From positions 25,047 through 89,046 of the forward strand of contig CAKSBP010000008.1 of assembly GCA_934438135.1 (NCBI GenBank): 64,000 nt of DNA, written 5' to 3'. Source of the DNA: an uncultured Clostridium sp. (GTDB lineage: Bacteria > Bacillota > Clostridia > Lachnospirales > Lachnospiraceae). A program made the position numbers and the translations under genes. The notes under the pieces were generated by a model that worked only from the letters and a program-made list of their open reading frames with translations, was not told the DNA's origin and did not search any database. Below, piece by piece: positions 8,828-17,959 of this stretch; position 1 is the first letter of the stretch; every line of letters starts with the position of its first letter.

Positions 8828-10492
8828 CTATTTTAACTCAAGAACAGCTCCTCTATTACCAGAAGTAACCATCTTTGCATAGCGTGCAAGATATCCTGTT
8901 GTTACCTTCGGTTCACGAGGTTTCCAGTTTTCTTTTCTCTTAGCCAGTTCTTCGTCAGAAACTTTTAATTCCAGTTTGTTGTTTGGAATATCAATGCTAA
9001 TGATATCTCCTTCTTCAACTAAAGCAATTGGTCCACCAACTGCTGCTTCTGGAGAAATATGTCCAATAGATGCTCCTCTGGAAGCTCCTGAAAAACGGCC
9101 ATCTGTAATTAATGCAACACTGGAACCAAGTCCCATTCCTGCGATTGCAGAAGTTGGATTTAACATTTCTCTCATGCCTGGTCCGCCTTTTGGTCCTTCA
9201 TAACGGATAACAACAACATCACCAGCAACAATCTTTCCACCTTTGATAGCTTCAATTGCATCTTCTTCACAGTCAAATACTCTAGCTGGTCCAGAATGTA
9301 CCATCATTTCAGGAACAACTGCAGAACGTTTTACAACACCAGTATCTGGTGCAAGATTTCCTTTTAATACCGCAATTCCACCTGTCTGGCTATATGGTTT
9401 TTCAATTGGACGAATAACTTCTGGATTTCTGTTGATGCAGTTTTTAATATTTTCACCTACCGTCTTTCCAGTAGCCGTGATTAAATCTGTCTTTAACAGA
9501 CCTTTTTTATTTAATTCATTCATTACAGCATAAACACCACCGGCTTCATTTAATTCTTCCATATAAGTATGTCCAGCTGGTGCAAGATGACATAAGTTAG
9601 GAGTCTTAGCACTAATGTCATTTGCAATCTGCATATCCAGTTTTACCCCTGCTTCATGAGCAATAGCTGGTAAGTGAAGCATTGTATTAGTAGAACATCC
9701 TAATGCCATATCTACGGTCATAGCATTCATAAATGCATCTTCTGTCATAATGTCTCTTGGACGGATATTCTTTTCTAATAATTCCATAACTTTCATTCCT
9801 GCATGTTTTGCTAATTTAATTCTTTCGGAGTAAACAGCTGGAATCGTACCATTTCCCTGTAATCCCATACCAATTGCTTCTGTCAGGCAGTTCATGCTGT
9901 TTGCTGTATACATACCAGAACAGGAACCACAGGTTGGGCATACTTTATTTTCAAATTCTTCAACATCTTCTGCAGTCATTTTGCCTGCTGCATAAGAACC
10001 TACTGCTTCAAACATACTGGAAAGACTTCTTTTCTCCCCTTTTACATGCCCAGCAAGCATTGGACCACCGCTTACGAATACGGTAGGAATATTTAGTCTT
10101 GCCGCTGCCATTAAAAGACCTGGAACATTTTTATCACAGTTTGGAATCATAACCAATGCATCAAATTGATGTGCTAATGCCATACATTCGGTAGAATCCG
10201 CAATTAAATCTCTAGTTACTAAAGAATATTTCATTCCAACGTGTCCCATGGCAATACCATCACATACTGCAATTGCTGGGAACATACGAGGAGTTCCGCC
10301 TGCCATGGCAACTCCTAATTTTACTGCTTCTACTATTTTATCCAGGTTCATGTGTCCTGGTACAATCTCATTATAGGAACTGACGATACCAACTAATGGC
10401 CGTTCCATTTCCTCCTTTGTTACGCCTAGTGCGTTAAATAGTGATCTATGTGGTGCCTGCTGCATTCCTTTTTTTACTGCATCACTTTTCAT
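8828..10492 (-). CDS. ilvD: Dihydroxy-acid dehydratase
   Basis: This iron-sulfur enzyme dehydrates 2,3-dihydroxy-isovalerate and -methylvalerate to the keto acids. At 554 residues it is full length. The cluster-binding cysteines are visible in PNCDKNVPG and CPTCGSCSGMYTANSMNC (about residues 120 and 190). The IlvD signatures DGRFSGA and GHISPEAA are near the C-terminus. It is the second gene of the T-box operon, starting only 4 bases after leuB with AAAGGATG as binding site, which suggests translational coupling. Confidence 0.95.
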   Translation of the reverse strand: MKSDAVKKGMQQAPHRSLFNALGVTKEEMERPLVGIVSSYNEIVPGHMNLDKIVEAVKLGVAMAGGTPRMFPAIAVCDGIAMGHVGMKYSLVTRDLIADSTECMALAHQFDALVMIPNCDKNVPGLLMAAARLNIPTVFVSGGPMLAGHVKGEKRSLSSMFEAVGSYAAGKMTAEDVEEFENKVCPTCGSCSGMYTANSMNCLTEAIGMGLQGNGTIPAVYSERIKLAKHAGMKVMELLEKNIRPRDIMTEDAFMNAMTVDMALGCSTNTMLHLPAIAHEAGVKLDMQIANDISAKTPNLCHLAPAGHTYMEELNEAGGVYAVMNELNKKGLLKTDLITATGKTVGENIKNCINRNPEVIRPIEKPYSQTGGIAVLKGNLAPDTGVVKRSAVVPEMMVHSGPARVFDCEEDAIEAIKGGKIVAGDVVVIRYEGPKGGPGMREMLNPTSAIAGMGLGSSVALITDGRFSGASRGASIGHISPEAAVGGPIALVEEGDIISIDIPNNKLELKVSDEELAKRKENWKPREPKVTTGYLARYAKMVTSGNRGAVLELK

Positions 10493-10496
10493 ATCC

Positions 10497-11591
10497 TTAA
10501 CATCCTTTCTTTATAAAGTCAACTAGTAAATTACCCATTTCTACGGTTCCTACTTTTTTCTTTCCCTCTGACATAATGTCGACGGTACGGTATCCTGCTT
10601 TCAAGACACTTTTTACAGCATTTTCTATATCATCTGCTTCTTTATCCAAATCAAAGGAATAACGAAGCATCATGGCTGCGGATAAAACAGTTGCAAGTGG
10701 ATTGGCAATGCCCTGTCCTGCGATATCTGGTGCAGAACCATGGCTTGGTTCATAAAGGCCGAATTTAGTATCATTTAAGCTTGCAGAAGCTAACATTCCA
10801 ATGGAGCCGGTTACCATACTTGCCTCATCAGATAAAATATCACCAAACATATTTTCTGTTAAAATAACATCAAACTGTTTTGGATCTCTTACCAGCTGCA
10901 TGGCACAGTTATCAACCAGCATATGTTCATATGTAACTTCTGGATAATCCTTTGCAACTTCTTCTACGATCTTTCTCCAAAGTCTGGACGAATCTAATAC
11001 ATTCGCTTTATCTACGCTTGTTACTTTCTTACGTCTCTTCATTGCAATATCAAAACCACGTTTTGCAATACGTCTGATTTCATTTTCGGAATAAGTCAGA
11101 GAATCATGTGCCGTTACTACACCATTTTCCTCTACTGTCTTTCTTTCTCCAAAATAAAGACCACCTGTTAATTCTCTCATAATCATCATATCAAATCCAT
11201 CACCAATGATTTCATCTTTTAATGGACACGCACCTTTTAACTCATCATATAAAACAGCTGGTCTTAAGTTTGCAAACAAATTTAATGCTTTTCTGATTTT
11301 CAGCAAACCAGCTTCTGGTCTCTTTTCTGGAGGCAGTTTATACCACGGAGACGTGGATGTATTTCCACCAATAGACCCCATCAGAACAGCATCACTGTTT
11401 TTCGCTGTCTCGATTGCTTCATCGGTAAGCGGTACTCCGTGAACATCAATAGATGCCCCGCCAAGCAATACTTTTGTATATATAAACTCATGTCCATATT
11501 TAGAAGCCACAGCATCCAACACTTTCTGTGCTTCTGCTACGATTTCTGGTCCGATTCCGTCACCAGGTATTACTGCTACATTAAACTTCAT
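10497..11591 (-). CDS. leuB: 3-isopropylmalate dehydrogenase
   Basis: It oxidatively decarboxylates 3-isopropylmalate in leucine synthesis, using NAD+ and Mg2+/Mn2+. The 364-residue protein begins FNVAVIPGDGIGPE and has the substrate-binding RKALNLFANLRPA (near 95), the catalytic Tyr in MMIMRELTGGLYFG, and the metal-binding aspartates in TENMFGDILSDEAS. I chose the ATG at 11591 because it follows AGGAAGAGG; the frame could open at 11624 but would add 11 unconserved residues. It is the first gene behind the T-box leader. No leuA, leuC or leuD is present in the window. Confidence 0.95.
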   Translation of the reverse strand: MKFNVAVIPGDGIGPEIVAEAQKVLDAVASKYGHEFIYTKVLLGGASIDVHGVPLTDEAIETAKNSDAVLMGSIGGNTSTSPWYKLPPEKRPEAGLLKIRKALNLFANLRPAVLYDELKGACPLKDEIIGDGFDMMIMRELTGGLYFGERKTVEENGVVTAHDSLTYSENEIRRIAKRGFDIAMKRRKKVTSVDKANVLDSSRLWRKIVEEVAKDYPEVTYEHMLVDNCAMQLVRDPKQFDVILTENMFGDILSDEASMVTGSIGMLASASLNDTKFGLYEPSHGSAPDIAGQGIANPLATVLSAAMMLRYSFDLDKEADDIENAVKSVLKAGYRTVDIMSEGKKKVGTVEMGNLLVDFIKKGC

Positions 11592-11702
11592 AATCCTCTT
11601 CCTTTCCAATCTACCACTACTCATATCCCTGTATTTTCACATAATTGAAACAGCTGTTTTTGATGTTTTCACACAAATATTTTTCCTGACGCAGATCTAG
11701 GT

Positions 11703-11735
11703 AAAAAAAAAGCCCTAAGCATTTCTGCTTAGGGC
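11703..11735 (-). terminator. Regulated terminator of the T-box leader
   Basis: GCCCTAAGC and GCTTAGGGC form a perfect 9-bp stem with a 6-base loop, followed on the minus strand by nine T. The 5' arm directly follows the antiterminator sequence. Confidence 0.92.
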
Positions 11736-12035
11736 GAACTTATCGTCCGTGTTACCACCTAAATTCAGGAGATTACTCCTGCACTCAAATAATACGTTGT
11801 CCTATCCCGGTTATGCCCATTCATAACCGTAAAATAAAACAGATACTATGTTCCAGTTAACGTTGGAATTCCGTTGAAGCCTACTAATATTAATTTCGGT
11901 TCAAAGCTCAAAGGCTACTTCCATAAAAGAGTTTACACTCTACTGCCTACGCGAAGATTCGCACCAACCATCTTCTCTCTTTGCTTTCAGCCAGTATGTA
12001 CTCCTCCTTATCACAGCTTTTCATATATGTAATTA
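11703..12035 (-). ncRNA. T-box leader RNA of leuB-ilvD-ilvB
   Basis: The minus strand carries a T-box core TTTAGGTGGTAACACGG (about 11764-11748) just ahead of a terminator. The UGGU in this core would pair with an ACCA tRNA end, that is, a tRNA with discriminator A. Stem I lies at about 12020-11890: AAAGCT/AGCTTT closes its base, AGTA is on the 5' side of the specifier loop, and GAAGAT/ATCTTC encloses the loop GGTTGGTGCGA typical of the stem I tip. The likely specifier loop 3' side is GAAGTAG, giving GUA (Val) as a candidate codon, but I hold this loosely. Uncharged cognate tRNA should stabilise the antiterminator and turn the operon on. Confidence 0.9.
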
Positions 12036-12041
12036 TTAATT

Positions 12042-12070
12042 AGTATATACATAAACTTTTTTTATGTCAA
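12042..12070 (-). promoter_or_regulatory. Consensus sigma-A promoter of the T-box leader and leuB operon
   Basis: Minus-strand TTGACA (12070-12065), 17-base spacer, TATACT (12047-12042). The predicted start near 12035 is just before stem I, giving a leader of about 440 bases to the leuB start. Confidence 0.88.
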
Positions 12071-12216
12071 GGAACAATTTCCCTGCTCTTTGTTGACAGA
12101 AGATGCAGATAAGACAAGCTGTACATAGCTTACACTAGAAATCCTGCGTTGTAGTGGATTCCTTCATCTGCCATGAAAAATCACATCAGTCTATGAATTC
12201 TGCCCATAAAATGTGT

Positions 12217-12555
12217 CTATATAGCCACACAGACAGCTCCTGCAACAATCAGGGTTACACCAATTATCTTCTTCCTGCTAATCTTCTCTTTCAAAAGCAG
12301 ATAAGAGACAATCATCGTCCACACATAAGTAAGTGATGTCAATGGAAGCACCACCGAATAATCCAGATATCTGAGTACAATAATATTAATCACGGCAGAA
12401 GCAGCATAAATACCTCCACCAATCCATAAATTCAAATCTTTAATTAAACCAAAAATGCCTTCACTTGCCGTAGCTCTCTTAAAGAACAGCGATGCAATGG
12501 TTCCCATCCATGTCATAACCATAACCAGAACCAAAATAATAATTCCTATCGTCAT
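12217..12555 (-). CDS. Small multidrug-resistance/EamA-type membrane protein, half of a flippase-like pair
   Basis: The 112-residue protein has four hydrophobic segments (about 3-24, 38-60, 67-85, 91-112), the topology of the EmrE/ArnE-ArnF group of the DMT superfamily. It starts with a 4-base overlap with the similar gene upstream, as ArnE/ArnF and other heterodimeric pairs do. As the last gene of a glycan operon that also encodes polyprenyl-phosphate-type glycosyltransferases, the pair most plausibly flips an undecaprenyl-phosphate-linked sugar across the membrane. This is inference from family and context; drug or polyamine export is the alternative. Confidence 0.75.
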   Translation of the reverse strand: MTIGIIILVLVMVMTWMGTIASLFFKRATASEGIFGLIKDLNLWIGGGIYAASAVINIIVLRYLDYSVVLPLTSLTYVWTMIVSYLLLKEKISRKKIIGVTLIVAGAVCVAI

Positions 12556-12908
12556 TCCTCATCACCTCCGGCAATCAGCACGACTCCTGTCATAATTACA
12601 AGGACACCAACTATTTTCAGCCAGGTAACCGATTCTTTTAAAACAAGAGCACCAAGCACAATACTAATAACATAATTCATACTCATAACCGGCTGAAGTA
12701 CCGATACTTTTCCATAACGGTATGCCATAAGCATACACAGCGCACCAAATCCATAAAATCCAAAACCAATCAGTGCTGCCAGTATTCCGTACTCTCCAGA
12801 AAGTTTCCATAAAAGCTGCCCTACACATGCTGAAAGAGAAGAACAAAGCATAATCAGAATCCCTTTTCGGTTTTTCTGAATGGACAAAGCCATTTTTGAC
12901 TCTCTCAT
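12552..12908 (-). CDS. Small multidrug-resistance/EamA-type membrane protein, second half of the pair
   Basis: At 118 residues, it has four predicted helices (about 13-35, 40-62, 68-88, 96-114) after a short basic N-terminus. The segment PVMSMNYVISIVLGALVLKESVTWLK resembles the helix 3-4 region of DMT/EmrE proteins. It overlaps both neighbours by 4 bases (the GT2 gene upstream and the sister gene downstream), so all three are translationally coupled. Together with 12217-12555 it probably forms a heterodimer. Neither protein alone is long enough for a 10-helix EamA transporter. Confidence 0.75.
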   Translation of the reverse strand: MRESKMALSIQKNRKGILIMLCSSLSACVGQLLWKLSGEYGILAALIGFGFYGFGALCMLMAYRYGKVSVLQPVMSMNYVISIVLGALVLKESVTWLKIVGVLVIMTGVVLIAGGDEE

Positions 12909-13732
12909 TTTTTCTTTCCCTTCCCTTTTTTTACTTCCGCTGGATTATAAAAACCTCTGGCATTTCGGAATAAAATTTTCATCAATTCACTGTTTCCCTT
13001 AAAAAAAGAAATTTTGGTAGGAGTCTTCCCTTGTTTCGGATATGCTCTTGTCACTGGAATTTCACAGGCTTTCAATCCTACTTGAGTTGCTCGGACAGAC
13101 AGGTATGCTAAAAGCTCATACGTCATAAAAATATCTCGAAGAGGTTTCACATCTGGATGTTCCAAATATCGTCTGGAATACGCCCGATATGCATTTGTCG
13201 TATCAGTAAAGCGCTGTTTTGCCGTCAGGGAAATAATTGGTGCATGAATCAATTTTACCGATACAGTACGGACAAATGGTGTATTAATTGCATGACCACC
13301 TTTTATAAAACGAGAACCCTGAATTAAGTCATATCCCTCTTCCAGTTTCTTAATGAAGTCCGGAACATTTTCAATGCTGTCTTTATTATTTCCATCGATG
13401 GTAATTACACCCTTGTAACCACGCTGAAGGGCAAAATAAATTCCCATTCGAAGCTGAGCACCCTGCTTTCCAACATCATGCTTTACAAGAAGTGTATTTA
13501 CAGACAGTTTTCTAAGCCTGCTTTCTTCCGTGCAGCCATCTGTAGAACCTCCATCACAGATAATAATATCTGCATGTTCCATAACCTGATACTTTTTAGC
13601 ACGAACCAGTTCCTTATAAATACGATCACCTTCATTAATAATCGGAATAAGTACACAATACTCTTTTTGTTTCTGGTCATACTCTTCTGCTGAAAAAGAA
13701 GGAACTCCCTTTATTCCTTTATATTCTTTCAT
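12905..13732 (-). CDS. Glycosyltransferase family 2, DPM1-like (polyprenyl-phosphate sugar synthase type)
   Basis: The 275-residue protein has a GT-A fold: LIPIINEGDRI at the start of the fold, CDGGSTDG (near residue 61), TIDGNNKDS (near 112, the DxD-type metal site region) and QGSRFIKGG, the last typical of dolichyl-phosphate mannose synthase-like enzymes. There is no transmembrane segment; the C-terminus is very basic (KKGKGKKK). It overlaps the neighbouring genes by 4 bases on both sides. A role in charging a lipid or glycan carrier with a sugar fits the adjacent flippase-like pair; donor and acceptor are unknown. Confidence 0.8.
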   Translation of the reverse strand: MKEYKGIKGVPSFSAEEYDQKQKEYCVLIPIINEGDRIYKELVRAKKYQVMEHADIIICDGGSTDGCTEESRLRKLSVNTLLVKHDVGKQGAQLRMGIYFALQRGYKGVITIDGNNKDSIENVPDFIKKLEEGYDLIQGSRFIKGGHAINTPFVRTVSVKLIHAPIISLTAKQRFTDTTNAYRAYSRRYLEHPDVKPLRDIFMTYELLAYLSVRATQVGLKACEIPVTRAYPKQGKTPTKISFFKGNSELMKILFRNARGFYNPAEVKKGKGKKK

Positions 13733-14511
13733 GCAAATACCTCCACAATATATCTCATTACATCAAGAACCGTTTCCTGTGGCTGTTTTCCCATTTCAAT
13801 AGACACAAAACCTGTATAGTTCTCCTCTTGTAAAAATGCTGCCAGCTGTTTATGTAATTGGCGTACTTCAATCGGTTTTAAATTTGGTTCGCTGATGTGA
13901 ATATGATTGATCAAATCCGCACTGTCCTTTAACAGTTCTATCTGTTCTTCATTATAAATCATCGTACCAAGATCCAGATTCAGACGGAATCCTTCTGATG
14001 AAACTTCTCGGATTAACTTCAATGCTTCTTTTGTAGTATTGACATAATTCGTATTATAAATGACCGGATTTGCCTCCATTCCAACAACCGTTCCTTTGGA
14101 TAATGCATATTCCCCAAGTTCTCTAAAAAATGGAACTGCCATAGATTTATCAGCACCTTCCAAAACAGAACGATTTCTTGGACAGCCAAACACAAGATTT
14201 TTACATTTCATAACGCTGGCAAAATCAATTGCTTTTTTTGTATAGGCAAGCAGCGTTTCCCGTTCTTCTTTAGAGCCAAATATTTTCTCATTTCTTCCAT
14301 ACCAGATAGACTGCATAGAAGAAATGTAAAGACCAAAATTTTCCATTTTCTGTTGAAATTCCCGTCCCTCTTCCAGCTTATCATATGGATTTTCCTTAAT
14401 TACTCTCGTAGGTGCAATCTCAATTCCGTGAAATTCCATCCTTCTTAAATTCTCATACATTTCCTCATCAAAAGATTCATCCCACGCTATATTTGAAATT
14501 GATCGTTTCAT
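13729..14511 (-). CDS. Sugar phosphate isomerase/epimerase family protein (AP endonuclease 2-type TIM barrel)
   Basis: The 260-residue protein fits the xylose isomerase-like TIM barrel family. Likely metal ligands follow the family order: Glu in GMEANP (near 150), Asp in LNLDLGTM (near 183), His in NHIHISEP (near 210) and Glu in VSIEMGKQ (near 245). Length and motif order are normal. The gene sits inside the glycan operon, 28 bases from the membrane transferase gene and overlapping the GT2 gene. It could isomerise or epimerise the sugar that the operon uses; the substrate cannot be read from sequence. Confidence 0.78.
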   Translation of the reverse strand: MKRSISNIAWDESFDEEMYENLRRMEFHGIEIAPTRVIKENPYDKLEEGREFQQKMENFGLYISSMQSIWYGRNEKIFGSKEERETLLAYTKKAIDFASVMKCKNLVFGCPRNRSVLEGADKSMAVPFFRELGEYALSKGTVVGMEANPVIYNTNYVNTTKEALKLIREVSSEGFRLNLDLGTMIYNEEQIELLKDSADLINHIHISEPNLKPIEVRQLHKQLAAFLQEENYTGFVSIEMGKQPQETVLDVMRYIVEVFA

Positions 14512-14539
14512 ACTCTCTTTCCCCTTCTACTATCAACAA

Positions 14540-16090
14540 TTAATTTTTTCCAGAAGAAATACGGATCAGACCCGTCACTTCCACAAACCACTTTAAAACT
14601 ACATAAATGCAGACTTGTACAAATCCAAAATACCATAATACAAAATTCATATGTGTATGAATAAAGGAATGGGATTTTCCGAGTACATACCAGGATACAG
14701 TTGTAATAAATGAAAAAATATAAAACCAAACGAATATTTTATCCACTTCTTTATGAACTGCCTTCTGATAAATAAAAATCACAGCTGGTGCTGCTGCAAG
14801 CAATGGAAATAGTATACCAGGAAGAAAATCCACCAGAATCGGCGTACTCCATCTAAAATACCGAAGCACAACATGAAGAATACTGGCATTTAAAGATGCT
14901 TTATAAACACCAGAAAAGTCTTCTGGATTTCCACCAAGTGTTCTTCGTAACACATCCTGTTTCCAGATATTTTGAAGTCCATCGGCTACACTTCCATCTC
15001 CACGTAAATAGGCATGGAATATCATAACACAAATAAATCCAAGAAATGCTGCCACTCCAAGTCCAACTAATGTCAAAAATACTTTTTTTCTGTCTTCTTT
15101 TTTACAGGTAAAGAAGTCAATAAGCTGAAACAGCACACCGCCTAACATAATAGTCGTCACATATTCATATCCACAGGCTGCTTTTACAGCAACTGCGAAA
15201 AACATAAGCAGATAGCATAATCTCCGCTTTTCCATATGATTAGAGCAATATAAACCTATAAGCATTGGAAGGAACCAGGTAAACTCAACCCAATACAGAT
15301 TTCTGGAGAAATTTATAATCCAAGGTGACAATAAAAAAGTGAAAAGGAATACTAATGCAAATGGCATTCCAAATTTTTTCTGAACCTGTGATATCATCAG
15401 CAAAACTACAACTGCCATAAAAAAAGCACAGGCTGCCTGAAGAAGACGAAATACAATCGGTTTGGAAATGATTTTTGCGGTTACATAATAAATCCACCCC
15501 TGTAAACCTACCTGACTTTTATAAGAACTCATTATGACATTTGATAATTCTTCTCCATTCTGGTCAACAATCCGATAGTCCGCAAGTCCTCCACAGGATT
15601 TCGTATCAATTGGCTCCTCTCCTTCCAAGGTAACAAACAAATAGGTATCTGTTTTGGATATATCTACAATTTTACGGATTTGTCCATTTAGAAATTTAAC
15701 AGAATTTCCCGGAACACAGTACAAAAGACCATACTCATCACACACATCCATTGCACTATATGAAATTGCAAATTCAGGAGCTTTTGTGGATACGCCATTT
15801 TGAAATTCTCCACTGTTATACAGGCCATAATCTCCTTTTACCAAGGCATCGGCATCCATTACACCGGCCAAAGACGAGCACTTTCCAAGCCCATATTTAT
15901 TCAAATCCAGTCCATGAATCCCTGAGTAGATACAGCCAGCAGCCAGTTCTTCCGAATCTCTCTGAAAGTCTGTATCTACAATAAAACAGTAACGATAAGT
16001 TAACAGAACAAGAAGTAATAGAATTACAACTGCCTTATAGGTTTTTTCTTCAAAAATGTTTTTTATTTTTACATTCAGAAAGGTATTCAT
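14540..16090 (-). CDS. Polytopic membrane protein, probable GT-C type glycosyltransferase
   Basis: The 516-residue protein has an N-terminal helix (about 20-38), a large extracytoplasmic loop of about 170 residues beginning DTDFQRDSEELAAG, then some nine more hydrophobic segments to the C-terminus. An acidic residue pair soon after helix 1 and a long first loop are what is seen in GT-C enzymes that use polyprenyl-phosphate sugars outside the membrane. I find no closer family match by eye, so the call rests on topology and context. It overlaps the epimerase gene by 4 bases. It would be the transferase of a synthase-flippase-transferase set. Confidence 0.6.
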   Translation of the reverse strand: MNTFLNVKIKNIFEEKTYKAVVILLLLVLLTYRYCFIVDTDFQRDSEELAAGCIYSGIHGLDLNKYGLGKCSSLAGVMDADALVKGDYGLYNSGEFQNGVSTKAPEFAISYSAMDVCDEYGLLYCVPGNSVKFLNGQIRKIVDISKTDTYLFVTLEGEEPIDTKSCGGLADYRIVDQNGEELSNVIMSSYKSQVGLQGWIYYVTAKIISKPIVFRLLQAACAFFMAVVVLLMISQVQKKFGMPFALVFLFTFLLSPWIINFSRNLYWVEFTWFLPMLIGLYCSNHMEKRRLCYLLMFFAVAVKAACGYEYVTTIMLGGVLFQLIDFFTCKKEDRKKVFLTLVGLGVAAFLGFICVMIFHAYLRGDGSVADGLQNIWKQDVLRRTLGGNPEDFSGVYKASLNASILHVVLRYFRWSTPILVDFLPGILFPLLAAAPAVIFIYQKAVHKEVDKIFVWFYIFSFITTVSWYVLGKSHSFIHTHMNFVLWYFGFVQVCIYVVLKWFVEVTGLIRISSGKN

Positions 16091-17010
16091 TGTAGTTCCT
16101 CCTTACAATATTCCACAATTGCATGAAGTATTTCTGTCTTGTTCATGATGTAGCCACCGTTTCCATGAAAAATATCTGCGTACAAAGTTCTATAATCATA
16201 ATCCGCTGGTGCATTGGCAAGTTCATTACAAAACGAATTTCCTGTCAGTGCCTTATAAATTTCCTCTGCAGAAATTGGTTCTGTCGCTGGATTCCATAGT
16301 TTCAGCTGATACTTTAATGCCGTTTCTATATCACCTGCCAGTCTTGATAACGGATAAAACTGAAATCTGCTTCGACTGTCCGTAAAGTTTAACGCAGTAA
16401 AACCAAGCTTCTGAAAAGCGGCTTTTAAATAAATATTTTCTTCCTCATTAAGTGTCCTGCATTTATAAAATCCATTATCCTGACGAACATAATATTTATC
16501 CAGGCTTTTCTCCTTTGCCTGAAGTTCCTGATATTTCGATTCCTTCAACATAGCAGGAATCACATGAATATAATCATATAAGAAGTTTTTCTTTAAATGT
16601 ATACCAAACAAAGCAGGAAGACGTATAATCAGCGCATCTGAACAATTCTCTCTTACCCACTGTTCCAGCCTATAACGATTCAGTCCATAAGGATGTAAAT
16701 TTTCTGTATCTATTTTGGAATCCTCATTTACCCCCGTTGGTCTTTTATAAACATCAATGGTTGAAATTAAAACCAGTTTCTTGGGCATAATTCTTTTAAT
16801 ATTTTCTTCTGCTTCCTTAATTAGTGCATAATCTCTTTCTGGAGCATTATTCGCCAGAAACTTCTCTGCCCTAAGACCTGCATACACCAGTAAATCCGGC
16901 TTCAATCCATACGCATCTTTAATATTTTTTGAATTGAATTTATAATCAAATTCTCTTCCAGCACAAATATTACTCCCCACAAATCCTGTGTAGCCTACTA
17001 TTGCATCCAT
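16087..17010 (-). CDS. NAD(P)-dependent epimerase/dehydratase-like protein (SDR fold)
   Basis: The 307-residue protein opens with the Rossmann motif VGYTGFVGSN (residues 5-14) and has LVLISTIDVY (near 80) where extended SDR sugar enzymes carry the catalytic Ser/Thr. The catalytic YxxxK position reads YGLNR: Tyr is present but Lys is replaced by Arg. The middle and C-terminal regions are divergent. This suggests either a modified catalytic mechanism or a non-catalytic, NAD-binding role. It overlaps the membrane transferase gene by 4 bases and follows the ArnC-like GT by 12 bases. Confidence 0.75.
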   Translation of the reverse strand: MDAIVGYTGFVGSNICAGREFDYKFNSKNIKDAYGLKPDLLVYAGLRAEKFLANNAPERDYALIKEAEENIKRIMPKKLVLISTIDVYKRPTGVNEDSKIDTENLHPYGLNRYRLEQWVRENCSDALIIRLPALFGIHLKKNFLYDYIHVIPAMLKESKYQELQAKEKSLDKYYVRQDNGFYKCRTLNEEENIYLKAAFQKLGFTALNFTDSRSRFQFYPLSRLAGDIETALKYQLKLWNPATEPISAEEIYKALTGNSFCNELANAPADYDYRTLYADIFHGNGGYIMNKTEILHAIVEYCKEELQ

Positions 17011-17022
17011 TTTATCTCCACC

Positions 17023-17958
17023 TTATTTATTTACTTTTTCAATATTTTTAATGCGGTACTGCTGCTTTACAAAACTTAAGTTTACCAGGATGTCCAGATA
17101 TTTAATTACAATAGACAGAATTCCAAATAACCCAAAAAATGCAATGGATAAGAATAAAATTGTTGTTGTCCATCCAGCTACCGGTGAACCGGTACAGAAA
17201 ATCACAACTGCATAAACCGCTACCAATAATGTTATCAACATCATCGCTGCTGTCATCCAGATAGAAAAACGGTATCCCAAATCAGTAAACAAAATTAAAG
17301 ATTTCAACGCCAGATTCCATCTGTATGTTTTATCTTGTTTATCTTTTGATAATGTTTCTGTATTTTTGGGAGAATAGGATAAATATTCTGCTGCCAAACC
17401 GCTGTTTGTGTAAACTACTTTACGGTATGGAATGGTTTGATTGACCGCTCCAACCCGGTTAATCAAACGTCTGGAAACGATTCGGAATCGTTCCGTCTGC
17501 ATCTTATAGTTAGAATGACTGAATCGGTTAAACAATCGGTAAAAGCATCCAGAGCCAGCGTCTTTCTGCTTGTCCGGAACCGCACTGACAATATCGTACC
17601 CCTCCAGAGTTTTCCGATAAACATCCATGACTAACTTCTTTTCAAAATCCATAATTGGAGAATCAAATTCAAAAACATAATCTCCGATTGCCAAATCAAC
17701 TCCTGCATTCATGGACAATTCTACACCATGAAATTCACTCATTTCAATAATTGTAAGTGGTGCATCCACATATTGTTCGGCACTTTTCTTTGCCACAGAA
17801 ACACTGTTATCCGTCGATGCATCATTGACACAGATAATTTCAAACTTATGGAAATTATCAGAAAGTACATCTGATATTTTATGTATAAATTCTCCAATTA
17901 TAGTTTCTGCATTATGTAGATAAATCACTGCTGACACAAAATTTTTCTCTTTTTCCAT
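17023..17958 (-). CDS. Membrane-anchored glycosyltransferase family 2 (ArnC/GtrB-like)
   Basis: The 311-residue enzyme has an N-terminal GT-A domain with CVNDASTDNSV (near 40) and FEFDSPIMDF at the DxD-type position, followed by two C-terminal transmembrane helices (about 222-245 and 260-285). This is the layout of undecaprenyl-phosphate glycosyltransferases such as GtrB and ArnC. I start it at ATG 17958, which has GAGGTG seven bases upstream and sits right at the stop of the FAD enzyme gene. It likely loads a sugar onto undecaprenyl phosphate on the cytoplasmic face. Confidence 0.82.
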   Translation of the reverse strand: MEKEKNFVSAVIYLHNAETIIGEFIHKISDVLSDNFHKFEIICVNDASTDNSVSVAKKSAEQYVDAPLTIIEMSEFHGVELSMNAGVDLAIGDYVFEFDSPIMDFEKKLVMDVYRKTLEGYDIVSAVPDKQKDAGSGCFYRLFNRFSHSNYKMQTERFRIVSRRLINRVGAVNQTIPYRKVVYTNSGLAAEYLSYSPKNTETLSKDKQDKTYRWNLALKSLILFTDLGYRFSIWMTAAMMLITLLVAVYAVVIFCTGSPVAGWTTTILFLSIAFFGLFGILSIVIKYLDILVNLSFVKQQYRIKNIEKVNK

Positions 17959-17959
17959 C

